From: Pseudomonadota bacterium
Lineage (GTDB): Bacteria > Bdellovibrionota > Oligoflexia > Oligoflexales > Oligoflexaceae
Direction of reading: 5' to 3'
Assembly: GCA_029556045.1 (NCBI GenBank)
Contig: JAKQGS010000512.1
Span: forward strand, 1-36,418
DNA length: 36,418 nucleotides
Positions 1-6,809 of this stretch are shown piece after piece. The first letter of the stretch is position 1; each line of letters opens with the position of its first letter. A program made the position numbers and the translations under genes. The notes under the pieces were generated by a model, which made no database searches, was not told the origin of the DNA, and saw nothing but the letters and a program-made list of their open reading frames with translations.

Positions 1-15
1 CGTATTTAGCAATGG

Positions 16-30
16 ATAAGTGTTACCGAA
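16..30 (+). repeat. Left inverted repeat of the IS-like element
   Basis: The 15-mer ATAAGTGTTACCGAA is matched perfectly, in inverted orientation, at 1367-1381. It lies just beyond the stop codon of the transposase gene. It is probably a transposase-binding terminal repeat. Confidence 0.7.
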
Positions 31-43
31 CTGATCAGGCTTT

Positions 44-1243
44 TTACGTTTTGTCATGAAACTTTCCACTGTAGGGGTTGTTGAAGTCATCTTTTAGGTA
101 TCGCCTGAATTTCCTTAACTTTTCTGTGAGTTTTCTGCGCAATTCGAAAGGATTTAGTCCTTCCCGGATGCGCAGGAGCATTTCTTTGGTTTCTGTCGGC
201 ACCGTCGGCGACTCTAGGGCTCTCTTATAGGGTGTTTTGGGGACCCCCATTGTCCGTTTGATACTCGAGCCGACTCTTTCCTTTTCGAGGAGCTGAGCCT
301 GTGGGAGAAAGAAGTTTTGTAAAAGCCTCCATTCCTTGCGATAGATGTTGTTCATCAGGTTTACGGCAACTCTACCGCTGATGCGGTCCCAACCAAACGT
401 TTGACGTACATGCGTGTAGTTCTTTTGTTCGACATGACATTGGTCATTTTTTTTGTAGGCACGACCGCGTCCATAATCAATCTCCAGCTCCCGTTCCTCG
501 TTTTTAATAAAGCCATCGATTACCTGATCGTTCCAAAATTCAGATCCACCGTCTCCGTATAAGCCCAGTAGTTTGAATGGCAAGCGCTTTTCAATGTTGT
601 CGAGTCCGTCTTTTACACTACCGCCGGTGTTGTCAATCATTGCCTCACACTCGACCCAGCCAAGTTTAAGGTCCACGAATGTCAGCGTTCTCGCAAAATT
701 TCCCGCCATTCGATCGCCACAGTGAGCGACGGTGTCGACTTCGCCAAATCCTGGATTTTTAGCCACAAACCCCAAATTCTTTACAGGGATCGTTGTCACA
801 ATCTTGCGTGTTGAACGCGTACCGGTCTGCATCCGGCGCCGAAGCGCTGCTTTGTCGGCCTTTAGCCATCTTTCCATCGTCGATGCACTCATGCGCAAAA
901 GTTCCCCCTTAGTTTCTTCAGAGACACTTTTGTCTTCCCAGTGTGGCAGCCAATCTTCACAGGCCTCTTTAAGTCTCTTTGAGTTGATGTAACCGCATTT
1001 ACGCCAGAGTTCCCGCACCAGCTCTCGGGCTTCATCGCTGTAGCGTCGCTTGGGAACAACCGTTGGTCCGCGCTTCTTCTTCGGCATTGACTCGGATCGC
1101 ATCAGCCGCAACGCCGACTTTCTGTGAATCTTCAAATTGCGGCAAATTTCATCCAATACTTCACTCTTCTCATGACGCTCTTTTAGCCCTTGATATCGTT
1201 TCCAAAGCAGAGCTATATATTCTCTGATAGCCTGAATGCTCAC
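44..1243 (-). CDS. DDE-type integrase/transposase
   Basis: This protein catalyses DNA cutting and strand transfer for the surrounding IS-like element. It has an N-terminal basic helix-turn-helix region (segments GLKERHEK and HRKSALRLMRSE) and an rve-type integrase core. The likely acidic triad is the Asp of FGEVDTVAH, the Asp of LYGDGGSEFW and the Glu of CHVEQKN; the basic tail is Arg/Lys rich. I chose the GTG at 1243 (399 residues) because AGGAGG sits 6-7 bases upstream. An in-frame ATG at 1438 gives 464 residues, but that extension is translated straight through the terminal inverted repeat, so it is less likely. The frame is intact, so the element may still be active. The family looks like the IS481/ISNCY-type integrase-core transposases; the exact family is not assigned. 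Confidence 0.85.
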   Translation of the reverse strand: MSIQAIREYIALLWKRYQGLKERHEKSEVLDEICRNLKIHRKSALRLMRSESMPKKKRGPTVVPKRRYSDEARELVRELWRKCGYINSKRLKEACEDWLPHWEDKSVSEETKGELLRMSASTMERWLKADKAALRRRMQTGTRSTRKIVTTIPVKNLGFVAKNPGFGEVDTVAHCGDRMAGNFARTLTFVDLKLGWVECEAMIDNTGGSVKDGLDNIEKRLPFKLLGLYGDGGSEFWNDQVIDGFIKNEERELEIDYGRGRAYKKNDQCHVEQKNYTHVRQTFGWDRISGRVAVNLMNNIYRKEWRLLQNFFLPQAQLLEKERVGSSIKRTMGVPKTPYKRALESPTVPTETKEMLLRIREGLNPFELRRKLTEKLRKFRRYLKDDFNNPYSGKFHDKT

Positions 1244-1366
1244 GGGGGAAACCTCCTGAAAAATCTTTAGTTTTGGCGAACCAGATCTTTCAGATTCAGG
1301 CTGTTCTTTCAACCCCTCCCGCATCATCCCCTTAGAATTGTTAGATTTTGTAGAATGGCGATCGCA

Positions 1367-1381
1367 TTCGGTAACACTTAT
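1367..1381 (-). repeat. Right inverted repeat of the IS-like element
   Basis: TTCGGTAACACTTAT is the perfect inverted copy of 16-30. It lies about 120 bases upstream of the likely GTG start of the transposase, where the promoter-proximal end of an IS is expected. The longest possible reading frame runs through it, which argues against starting the protein further upstream. Confidence 0.7.
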
Positions 1382-1438
1382 TGTGACTAAACTCGTATCG
1401 ACCTTTCCGGACATCGCCCCAAGCTGGCGTATTTTCAT

Positions 1439-1763
1439 CAGGAAAAAACCGAATTCAAATAAAGTTAAAGTTTTCCCCTAATAGTTCCGATAGGCGGGCC
1501 GTTCATTTCAGATGGCTACAGGTCGCATCCTTTCAACATTAGTCAAACAGTGCTTTGTCAATCCGACGCAAAAAGACACGAAGAGGAAGAATCTCAGCAG
1601 GTTAACAATCTTTCATGAACCAGAAGAGGGCGTTTTTGGAGCAAAACTAAGCAACTTTACCTATCCCATAAACAGTTAGTGTAAAATACCAGTATGGGAT
1701 CGTCATATTGCGAATGTCCGGCCGTAAACTGGAAACCTAACGTCAAATCGCGGAGTTGACTGT
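1439..1763. other. Intergenic region upstream of the orphan lipoprotein
   Basis: A 325-base gap between the IS and the lipoprotein gene. I see no coding region in it. Its right half holds an 8-bp inverted repeat (1663-1700) and a plausible -10 element TAAAAT (1682-1687). The remainder shows no recognisable feature. Confidence 0.5.
1663..1700 (+). promoter_or_regulatory. Operator-like inverted repeat overlapping a possible promoter
   Basis: ATCCCATA (1663-1670) and TATGGGAT (1693-1700) form a perfect 8-bp inverted repeat with a 22-base centre. The sequence TAAAAT at 1682-1687 inside it could be a -10 box for the lipoprotein gene starting at 1764. A repressor bound to the repeat would cover that promoter. 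The assignment rests on sequence symmetry alone. Confidence 0.3.
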
Positions 1764-3131
1764 ATGAAATTTATTCGAACCACGATCGTACTGAGTCTTG
1801 GACTGACTATCCTTGCCACTGGGTGCAAAGTTCGAAAATCAGAATCCCTCCTACACGATGGTGAATCTGGAGCTGCGAGGGTCAATCAAACTTTTGGCCC
1901 GATTGCCGACATGGTCGGACATCGCCTTCCGGAATTAAAAACCGGTTTTGATAATTTGGTGTCCAGAATCACCTCCAACCGGGACTTGAGCCGATCCCTT
2001 TGCCTCGACTCGATGGATGGCTTTAGTTTTGAACTGGGTGTTGGGGGTAGTGCCTTGGCCAAAATCAGCTCAGGGGTGTCGTTTACCTATAATGGCGGTG
2101 GGTATGACGTCGCCTGCACGGTATCTGGTGGATTGGAATCATCGACAGAGTTGGTGAAAAAAGTCTCTTTTTCCCGCTCTCTCGGGCAATGCAATGGCGG
2201 TGACCAGATGGTCGTGACCCTTGCGGCTGGCCCTAGCGCCAAATATGGTTTGGGTGGTTCAGCCGTACTGACCTATGATGTTGGGATTTCCAAAGGTGCC
2301 ATTTCCCGTCTCCTCGGAGGAGTCTCGGAAGAATCTCAAAAATATTTGGCTCGCGGATTGCTCAATCAAGAATTGGCCATCGACGAGGTTTCATCAGAAA
2401 CATGCACCCAACTGACCACCTCGATGGCTGAATCAGTGGGCACCTACCCGGCAATAGTTCGGGAAGCCCTGATCAATATTGTCAACAAGGGTACCGGTTG
2501 CGATGTTTCCGCTGACGACGTTCAATCCACCAATTCCGAAAACCAATCCATTTGCGAACAAATCAGCTTGAAAGCAGCCGCCACAGCCATACATAACAGC
2601 GTTGCGGATAGCACTAATGCCGGAGCCCAAATCCTGGCATCGCTGACGAATGGCCTTAAGGATGCTCTATCCGGTTGCGATGGTATCGGCATTGAGCTGG
2701 ATGTGGGGGTTGGATTCTCTCCTGGCTTCGAAGCCAGCATTTCTGTCAAATCCACATCAACGATCGGCTCATTTTCGCCGAATCTCACGGAACTCGATGC
2801 TGCTGTGCAACAGGCCATCGCCAGCAGCACCACAAATGACCAGATTTCCGATGACGTCCGTTCCACTTGCAATTCCATAAGTTCCAAGATTGGCCGCGGA
2901 AAAACCATTTGTGATCTCTACAGCAAGTTAGATGAAATCAAAGACGGCCTCGGGTACCTCCCTCAAATCATCGCATCCTTTGATGGCGAACTGGATTCAC
3001 TGGATTATGAGCTGATCGCTGGGCAAAAAATTTCTTCGGCGAGTCTCCCCGACCCCATTGAGATTCCGTTTATTTGCGCTGTCCGGGCCGCCAAAACGAT
3101 TGCTGAAACCGCACTTTGGGATATTGATTGA
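1764..3131 (+). CDS. Orphan lipoprotein, function unknown
   Basis: A 455-residue protein with a clear lipoprotein signal peptide: a hydrophobic core followed by LATGC, with the modified cysteine at residue 21. It is expected to be anchored in the outer or inner membrane, facing the periplasm or outside. I do not recognise the mature part. It contains several glycine/serine-rich, beta-strand-like stretches (LGVGGSALAKISSG near 92, GPSAKYGLGGSA near 155, VGVGFSPGFEAS near 315) alternating with helical Ser/Asn/Thr-rich segments. Regularly spaced cysteines could form disulphides. The alternating pattern suggests an internal duplication of a beta-rich module. The ATG at 1764 leads directly into the signal peptide. 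It is convergent with the sigma-factor unit and separated from it by a hairpin. Confidence 0.8.
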   Translation: MKFIRTTIVLSLGLTILATGCKVRKSESLLHDGESGAARVNQTFGPIADMVGHRLPELKTGFDNLVSRITSNRDLSRSLCLDSMDGFSFELGVGGSALAKISSGVSFTYNGGGYDVACTVSGGLESSTELVKKVSFSRSLGQCNGGDQMVVTLAAGPSAKYGLGGSAVLTYDVGISKGAISRLLGGVSEESQKYLARGLLNQELAIDEVSSETCTQLTTSMAESVGTYPAIVREALINIVNKGTGCDVSADDVQSTNSENQSICEQISLKAAATAIHNSVADSTNAGAQILASLTNGLKDALSGCDGIGIELDVGVGFSPGFEASISVKSTSTIGSFSPNLTELDAAVQQAIASSTTNDQISDDVRSTCNSISSKIGRGKTICDLYSKLDEIKDGLGYLPQIIASFDGELDSLDYELIAGQKISSASLPDPIEIPFICAVRAAKTIAETALWDID

Positions 3132-3173
3132 TGGCATTTGAAATCAGCAATGATCGGTCTTTTCTCAAACGAC

Positions 3174-3199
3174 AGCCTCACCAAATCACCTGTGAGGCT
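3174..3199. terminator. Hairpin between convergent genes
   Basis: AGCCTCAC (3174-3181) and GTGAGGCT (3192-3199) form a perfect 8-bp stem around a 10-base loop. The hairpin lies between the stop of the lipoprotein at 3131 and the stop of the leftward membrane-protein gene at 3199, so it could end transcription from both sides. Neither side has a strong T tract. Confidence 0.45.
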
Positions 3200-3735
3200 C
3201 AATCCCGTTTCACACGCTGCGGTTTGGCCTTGCTCATCATCCACTGAAATCCCGCCAAAGCAGTCAAAGCACTCGTAAACCACCAGAAATGGTACCAAAG
3301 GTCAAAGTGCTCACGGTGTTGATAGGTTGCTAAAAAATAGTAGCCCACCAAAATAGCCAACGGGACCAGCCAGCTGAATTTTGGGAGATAGTGCACGAGA
3401 TACCGCTGCTGAAATCGATTGAATGACAGCTTAAAAACCACCACCGGCACAGATCCATAGATGGCCCCGCAAATAGCGGCGCACCCATGCAGATTCAGTC
3501 CATGCAGGAGTGATTCGGATCGACCCATTTGGTGAGGAGCAACACCAAACCAACCGCAAATCATGTGCGTCAGCGCATAAGCAATAAGCGTTAGCAATAG
3601 ATAGGTCAAAACAAGTCCTCGCTGCGATCCAACGAGGTCATGGGACAGGGTGCGTGAGAGCGAAGCCAGCGTTCTAGCTTCGTCTTCAGATAATTCGGGA
3701 ATTTGCTCGATATCGCGCGTATCGTTTGTCGTCAT
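3199..3735 (-). CDS. Four-helix membrane protein, putative anti-sigma factor
   Basis: A 178-residue protein with an acidic soluble N-terminus of about 40 residues (ELSEDEARTLASLSRT) followed by four predicted membrane helices: GLVLTYLLLTLIAYAL, CAAICGAIYGSVPVVVF, WLVPLAILVGYYFL and WWFTSALTALAGFQWMM. It ends in a short basic tail. Its ATG at 3735 lies 4 bases past the sigma-factor stop codon, with GGGAGAG as ribosome binding site, so the two genes are translationally coupled. A membrane protein cotranscribed with an ECF sigma factor is most often its anti-sigma factor, and that role is inferred here from context only. No zinc-finger (ZAS) motif is visible. A His/Cys cluster (HGLNLHGCAAIC) between helices 1 and 2 could sense metal or redox state. 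Confidence 0.6.
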   Translation of the reverse strand: MTTNDTRDIEQIPELSEDEARTLASLSRTLSHDLVGSQRGLVLTYLLLTLIAYALTHMICGWFGVAPHQMGRSESLLHGLNLHGCAAICGAIYGSVPVVVFKLSFNRFQQRYLVHYLPKFSWLVPLAILVGYYFLATYQHREHFDLWYHFWWFTSALTALAGFQWMMSKAKPQRVKRD

Positions 3736-3739
3736 AGAA

Positions 3740-4270
3740 TCACTCTCCCAAATCCTTCGAGTCATGCTTTCGTGCCAGAAACTTGCACGCCCTTTCAAAG
3801 ATCTTACGAGCGGTCGCCTCGCGATGCCCCGTTCGTTCAGCAATCTCACGAAAACTGAGGTCGTTGACGACCCGTAGGGTGAGAACTTCCTTTTGTTTCG
3901 TCGTCAAACCGGACAAAACGGCCGCATTCAATTGGCTTGACGGCGGCGCCTCATCGAAACTTTCCGCATGATACGCCAATTGATCTTTAATTTTGGAAAA
4001 CCGCTGTTTAGCTCGTCCCATGTCCAACCAGGTACGATGGACAATGGCAAAAAACCAGGGCAGCGCAGGTCGCCCGGATTCATAGTGGTGTATCATCCGA
4101 TGAAGTTTAATGAACACTTCCTGGGTCAGATCCATTGCGTCCTCCCGACTCATACCGCGCGAAATCCCATAGGCCAACACCCGTGGTGAATGGCGGTTAA
4201 AAAACGTCTGAAAGGCAGCACGCTCCCCGCGACAGTAGCGATCCAACAATTCTTCATCTGATTCGTTCAA
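3740..4270 (-). CDS. ECF-family RNA polymerase sigma factor
   Basis: A 176-residue sigma-70 family protein of the extracytoplasmic-function type. The sigma-2 region includes DEELLDRYCRGERAAF and DAMDLTQEVFIKLHR, followed by a WFFAIVHRTWLD segment. Sigma-4 carries the helix-turn-helix LSFREIAERTGHREATARK near the C-terminus. I chose TTG at 4270 because AAAGGAG lies 8 bases upstream and because the predicted promoter (4306-4333) places the transcript start near 4300. The longer GTG start at 4348 would sit upstream of that promoter, inside the palindrome. It is followed immediately by the membrane-protein gene and is divergent from the cysteine-rich peptide gene. The likely job is to switch on its own operon and the peptide in response to an envelope signal. 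Confidence 0.88.
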   Translation of the reverse strand: MNESDEELLDRYCRGERAAFQTFFNRHSPRVLAYGISRGMSREDAMDLTQEVFIKLHRMIHHYESGRPALPWFFAIVHRTWLDMGRAKQRFSKIKDQLAYHAESFDEAPPSSQLNAAVLSGLTTKQKEVLTLRVVNDLSFREIAERTGHREATARKIFERACKFLARKHDSKDLGE

Positions 4271-4305
4271 TGATAGGCTCCTTTGAGCGCTCGTACCCGT
4301 AGGGA

Positions 4306-4333
4306 ATACGCCACCCGGGCTACTTTTGTGACA
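4306..4333 (-). promoter_or_regulatory. ECF-type promoter of the sigma/anti-sigma operon
   Basis: On the minus strand, TGTCACAAAAGT (4333-4322) is followed after exactly 10 bases by GCGTAT (4311-4306). The -35-like TGTCAC and -10-like CGTAT are 17 bases apart, as expected for an ECF promoter. The same two elements with the same spacing occur on the plus strand at 4343-4370. This fits autoregulation by the adjacent sigma factor. Confidence 0.65.
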
Positions 4334-4354
4334 CGATCTTGATGTCACAAAAGT
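4322..4354. repeat. Perfect 12-bp inverted repeat between divergent genes
   Basis: ACTTTTGTGACA (4322-4333) and TGTCACAAAAGT (4343-4354) are perfect inverted copies around a 9-base centre. The arms coincide with the -35 regions of the two divergent promoters, so the palindrome is explained by back-to-back promoters rather than necessarily by a repressor site. Confidence 0.8.
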
Positions 4355-4370
4355 CTTCCTGTCCGCGTAT
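4343..4370 (+). promoter_or_regulatory. ECF-type promoter of the cysteine-rich peptide gene
   Basis: TGTCACAAAAGT (4343-4354), 10 bases, then GCGTAT (4365-4370). The layout is identical to the minus-strand copy at 4306-4333, and the intervening 10 bases differ, so only the promoter elements are conserved. It lies 56 bases upstream of the ATG at 4426. Confidence 0.65.
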
Positions 4371-4425
4371 ACCCGATGAGTTCTTCTTGTGTTCCCCAGT
4401 TCACCTTTAAAAAAAGGATAACACC

Positions 4426-4599
4426 ATGAAATTAAAGTTATTTCTTACATCGACTGCCTTTTTAATGGCCATGCCGGCCTTTGGTGCTCCCCAGACCTCT
4501 TGCGAAGAATGCACCAACTGCGTCAGCTGTCAGTGCCAACACACCTGTCAGGAAGGGTGTCAGTCCTGCACCGAATGTGAATGTACCCATTGTGAATAG
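4426..4599 (+). CDS. Secreted cysteine-rich mini-protein, metallothionein-like
   Basis: A 57-residue product. The ATG at 4426 is preceded by AAGGA with 8-base spacing. Residues 1-21 form a Sec signal peptide (MKLKLFLTSTAFLMAMPAFG, cleavage probably after AFGA). The mature part of about 36 residues has 11 cysteines, mostly in C-x2-C and C-x-C pairs (for example SCEECTNCVSCQC), with acidic and glutamine residues between and two histidines. Such spacing is typical of metal-binding peptides. Metallothioneins are usually cytoplasmic, so an exported form is unusual. The gene is driven by the twin of the sigma-factor promoter, which makes it the probable target of that regulon. A role in binding copper, zinc or another metal in the periplasm is inferred. 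A disulphide-rich structural or toxin-like peptide is the alternative. Confidence 0.8.
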   Translation: MKLKLFLTSTAFLMAMPAFGAPQTSCEECTNCVSCQCQHTCQEGCQSCTECECTHCE

Positions 4600-4678
4600 G
4601 ATTTAACGCCAGCCTGCCAAACTTGTGGGGAGATGATGCTGTCGGACGATCGATCTGACGCCTCAGTCCCCATTCCGT

Positions 4679-6475
4679 TTATCCCTTGTCCAAAAAATCC
4701 TTCAGTGTTTCCAGCAAAGCATCGGAGAATTTCACGTCCATCTCCCGGGAATCGAAAAACGGATTCATCATACAGAGACGAATCAATGTTAAATGGTCAA
4801 CATCCTTTTCAGCTCTCCACTCGCCGCAAAAACGGTCAAGATAATCCCCGTAAGCACGCCAGTGGAGGGTGGTTTTGGAAACAAAAAACGGTGCGGCGGG
4901 ATTCTGTGTCAGGTTCCGATACAAGGACTCCGTCCTTTGATTGGACTGGGACAAAGGCTCTCCGTCGCGAGCCAGCGAAAAACAGACAATATTGGTGGCG
5001 GCATCGGGGGCCACGTAAAGGGGTAACCCGGAAGATCTTAGTCGCTGTTCCAATGCGGCGCGAATTCGAATGGTTCGTTCAATCACCCGACCATACCCGC
5101 TGCCATCCAGCCCCATCGTCTTGGCAGTCATCCACGTCGCGACGGCTCCAGCTGCCGAACGAGATCCTTCCAACGTGTAGGGACCGGGATCCTTGGCCTG
5201 ATATTGGATATAAGGAGCCTCTGTTGCATTGACAAAATAGTCGCGAGCCTCCCGCACCAGAATAGTTCCGGACGCGTAGGGGACGTAACCCAGCTTGTGA
5301 GGATCAAGGGTTACGGAATTCGAGCGGGCGATGCTGCCCAGATCCCTGATTTGATCACCCCCCAAGACACTGCCCGGCCCACGATCGAGACTGCAAAAGA
5401 ATCCCCCATAGGCCGCATCCACGTGGTGCCATATATGCCATCCATGCTGTGAACATAATGAGTCAAGGTATTCCTGCACCCCATGGATGGGATCGAGCTG
5501 CCCCATTTCCGTCGTGCCAGCGACGGAGACCACCATCATGACCGGACGCTGCTCCCTCGCTGCTCTCGTTATCTGGGCACGCAGGGAATTCAAGCTCAAC
5601 CGCCCGTGCTGATCCAGCTCCACCGGCCAAAATGCCTCATGACCAATCCCCAAAATGGAAACCCCCTTGACCCAGGAGTAGTGTTTATTCTGGGGAACCA
5701 GAACCACAGGGCCAGAAAATTCGTTTTGGAAAACCCGGGATAACCTTGCGCTGGTTTGCCAGGGATTCGCATGGACAAAGTTATAGGAGCTCAGGCTCAA
5801 ATTAGGCTGGGACACTAATCTCTTGTCGACACTCCCGAAACTGTCCCACCCCGTATGTGCGGCATCAAATAGGGACATTGTGCTCCACCCCAGCTCCCTG
5901 GAACAAGCACCCCCCGCCAGCCACAGCGCCATTCTCCCTCTGGCCCGAAGCATGGCTTCAAAATTAGCCACCGTACCGCCGGATGTGAAATGCCCCCGCC
6001 CCGTCGTTGCATCAAAACCAATCATCTGCAGCAGCGCCACCACCGCTTCCCGCTCAATCTCCAGACCTGCCCGTGAGACCTCCCCCGATATATTATTGGG
6101 ATTGTGCATCAGAGCGACAATGTGCCCAAACAAAGCTGGCAAAGATATTTCAGAAACCATGTGCCCAATATAGCGGGGGGAAAAAGTTGGCAGCTCCTCC
6201 TCAAACCTCTTGGCCAGCAACGATAAATTTTGGGCAAACTGTTCTCGTCGCTGCAAAAATTCAGGAGACTTCTGGTTGGAGGTAGATATAGCCCGACCAT
6301 CGTTGGGATAACAGCGGCGTCGCCAACTCACCCACCGTCGGAAGAATTGGCTCAAAAGGACCAAAACCCATTCGCTGTTTTCCGCCTGCGGTCCCATGAA
6401 CATGCTCTTCAACCCGACATCAGCGGGATCACATTCTGGCGAATTTTCAAATGGAACGGGATCATTTTCGGTCAT
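4679..6475 (-). CDS. Tyrosine-decarboxylase-like PLP-dependent group II decarboxylase
   Basis: A 598-residue protein of the group II amino acid decarboxylase family, which removes CO2 from aromatic amino acids or glutamate to give amines. The PLP lysine is in SVTLDPHKLGYVPY (about residue 394) and the PLP-binding Asp is in HVDAAYGGFF. From memory, its length and several segments (an N-terminal FMGPQAEN block, PQNKHYSW, LDPHKLGYVPY, YTLEGSRSAAGAV) resemble bacterial tyrosine decarboxylases of about 620 residues more than glutamate or DOPA decarboxylases. The product would then be tyramine. The ATG at 6475 follows AAGGTGG by 9 bases; a GTG 12 bases upstream is possible. It is a single-gene unit, convergent with the cysteine-rich peptide. 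No amine antiporter is next to it. Substrate is not proven by sequence. Confidence 0.8.
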   Translation of the reverse strand: MTENDPVPFENSPECDPADVGLKSMFMGPQAENSEWVLVLLSQFFRRWVSWRRRCYPNDGRAISTSNQKSPEFLQRREQFAQNLSLLAKRFEEELPTFSPRYIGHMVSEISLPALFGHIVALMHNPNNISGEVSRAGLEIEREAVVALLQMIGFDATTGRGHFTSGGTVANFEAMLRARGRMALWLAGGACSRELGWSTMSLFDAAHTGWDSFGSVDKRLVSQPNLSLSSYNFVHANPWQTSARLSRVFQNEFSGPVVLVPQNKHYSWVKGVSILGIGHEAFWPVELDQHGRLSLNSLRAQITRAAREQRPVMMVVSVAGTTEMGQLDPIHGVQEYLDSLCSQHGWHIWHHVDAAYGGFFCSLDRGPGSVLGGDQIRDLGSIARSNSVTLDPHKLGYVPYASGTILVREARDYFVNATEAPYIQYQAKDPGPYTLEGSRSAAGAVATWMTAKTMGLDGSGYGRVIERTIRIRAALEQRLRSSGLPLYVAPDAATNIVCFSLARDGEPLSQSNQRTESLYRNLTQNPAAPFFVSKTTLHWRAYGDYLDRFCGEWRAEKDVDHLTLIRLCMMNPFFDSREMDVKFSDALLETLKDFLDKG

Positions 6476-6809
6476 AACCAAATCCACCTTAATACGTCGT
6501 TACATAATCTAGGCGCTCTCATCGGTAATAATCACGCAATATTTTTTGGTTCAATGAGCCCTAATGTTTATTGTCTCAGTCAACATAATCTGCAGTAATT
6601 CACGCTATTTGCGCAAGCTTTAACATCTCTGCTGCGCATAATTCCTCAATCTTCCATCAAAAAAAAATTACAAATATAAAATATATATTAAATACACCAT
6701 TTTAGGCTTTTGGTCATTATCTTGCATTTAATATACATGTTTAACCGAATACTTCGCTAGGACGATGATGGTTATACGGCGCTAAACATCGTATTTTAGG
6801 ATCTCACTT
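6476..6809. other. Divergent AT-rich intergenic region
   Basis: A 334-base gap between the decarboxylase (leftward) and the molybdoenzyme operon (rightward). It is markedly AT-rich around 6655-6735 and contains an NsrR-like palindrome at 6722-6738. No short gene with a credible ribosome binding site was seen. Confidence 0.5.
6722..6738. promoter_or_regulatory. NsrR-like operator upstream of the molybdoenzyme operon
   Basis: TTGCAT-TTAAT-ATACAT fits the NsrR-type pattern ATGYAT-N5-ATRCAT with one mismatch, and its TTAAT centre is close to the TTNAA found in the classic consensus. It ends 72 bases before the ATG at 6810. Two further copies lie upstream of nnrS and of osmC-nos. The binding protein is inferred; no nsrR gene is in the window. 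Confidence 0.5.

Larger units (their letters stand above)
16..1381. mobile_element. Insertion-sequence-like element with DDE transposase
   Basis: A perfect 15-bp inverted repeat, ATAAGTGTTACCGAA, occurs at 16-30 and, inverted, at 1367-1381. It brackets a transposase gene read leftward. The layout of short terminal repeats around one long DDE transposase is typical of an insertion sequence of about 1.37 kb. The exact outer ends are uncertain. The bases just outside the repeats (left AATGG, right TGTGA) do not form an obvious target-site duplication, so the true tips may lie a few bases further out or the duplication may have decayed. The left end is only 15 bases from the window edge. Confidence 0.7.

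Noticed and set aside
3740..4348. GTG start of the sigma factor at 4348
   Set aside because: It would lie upstream of the predicted transcript start and inside the promoter palindrome; TTG 4270 has AAAGGAG at proper spacing.
4322..4354. CRP-like operator TGTGA...TCACA
   Set aside because: The half-sites are 13 bases apart instead of 6; the palindrome is better explained by two divergent ECF promoters.
4625..4673. Bidirectional terminator between the cysteine-rich peptide and decarboxylase genes
   Set aside because: Only the outer TGGGGA/TCCCCA arms pair cleanly; the inner part is too irregular to call.
4633..5232. A 199-residue plus-strand reading frame
   Set aside because: It is antisense to the C-terminal part of the PLP decarboxylase, has no ribosome binding site and a low-information composition.
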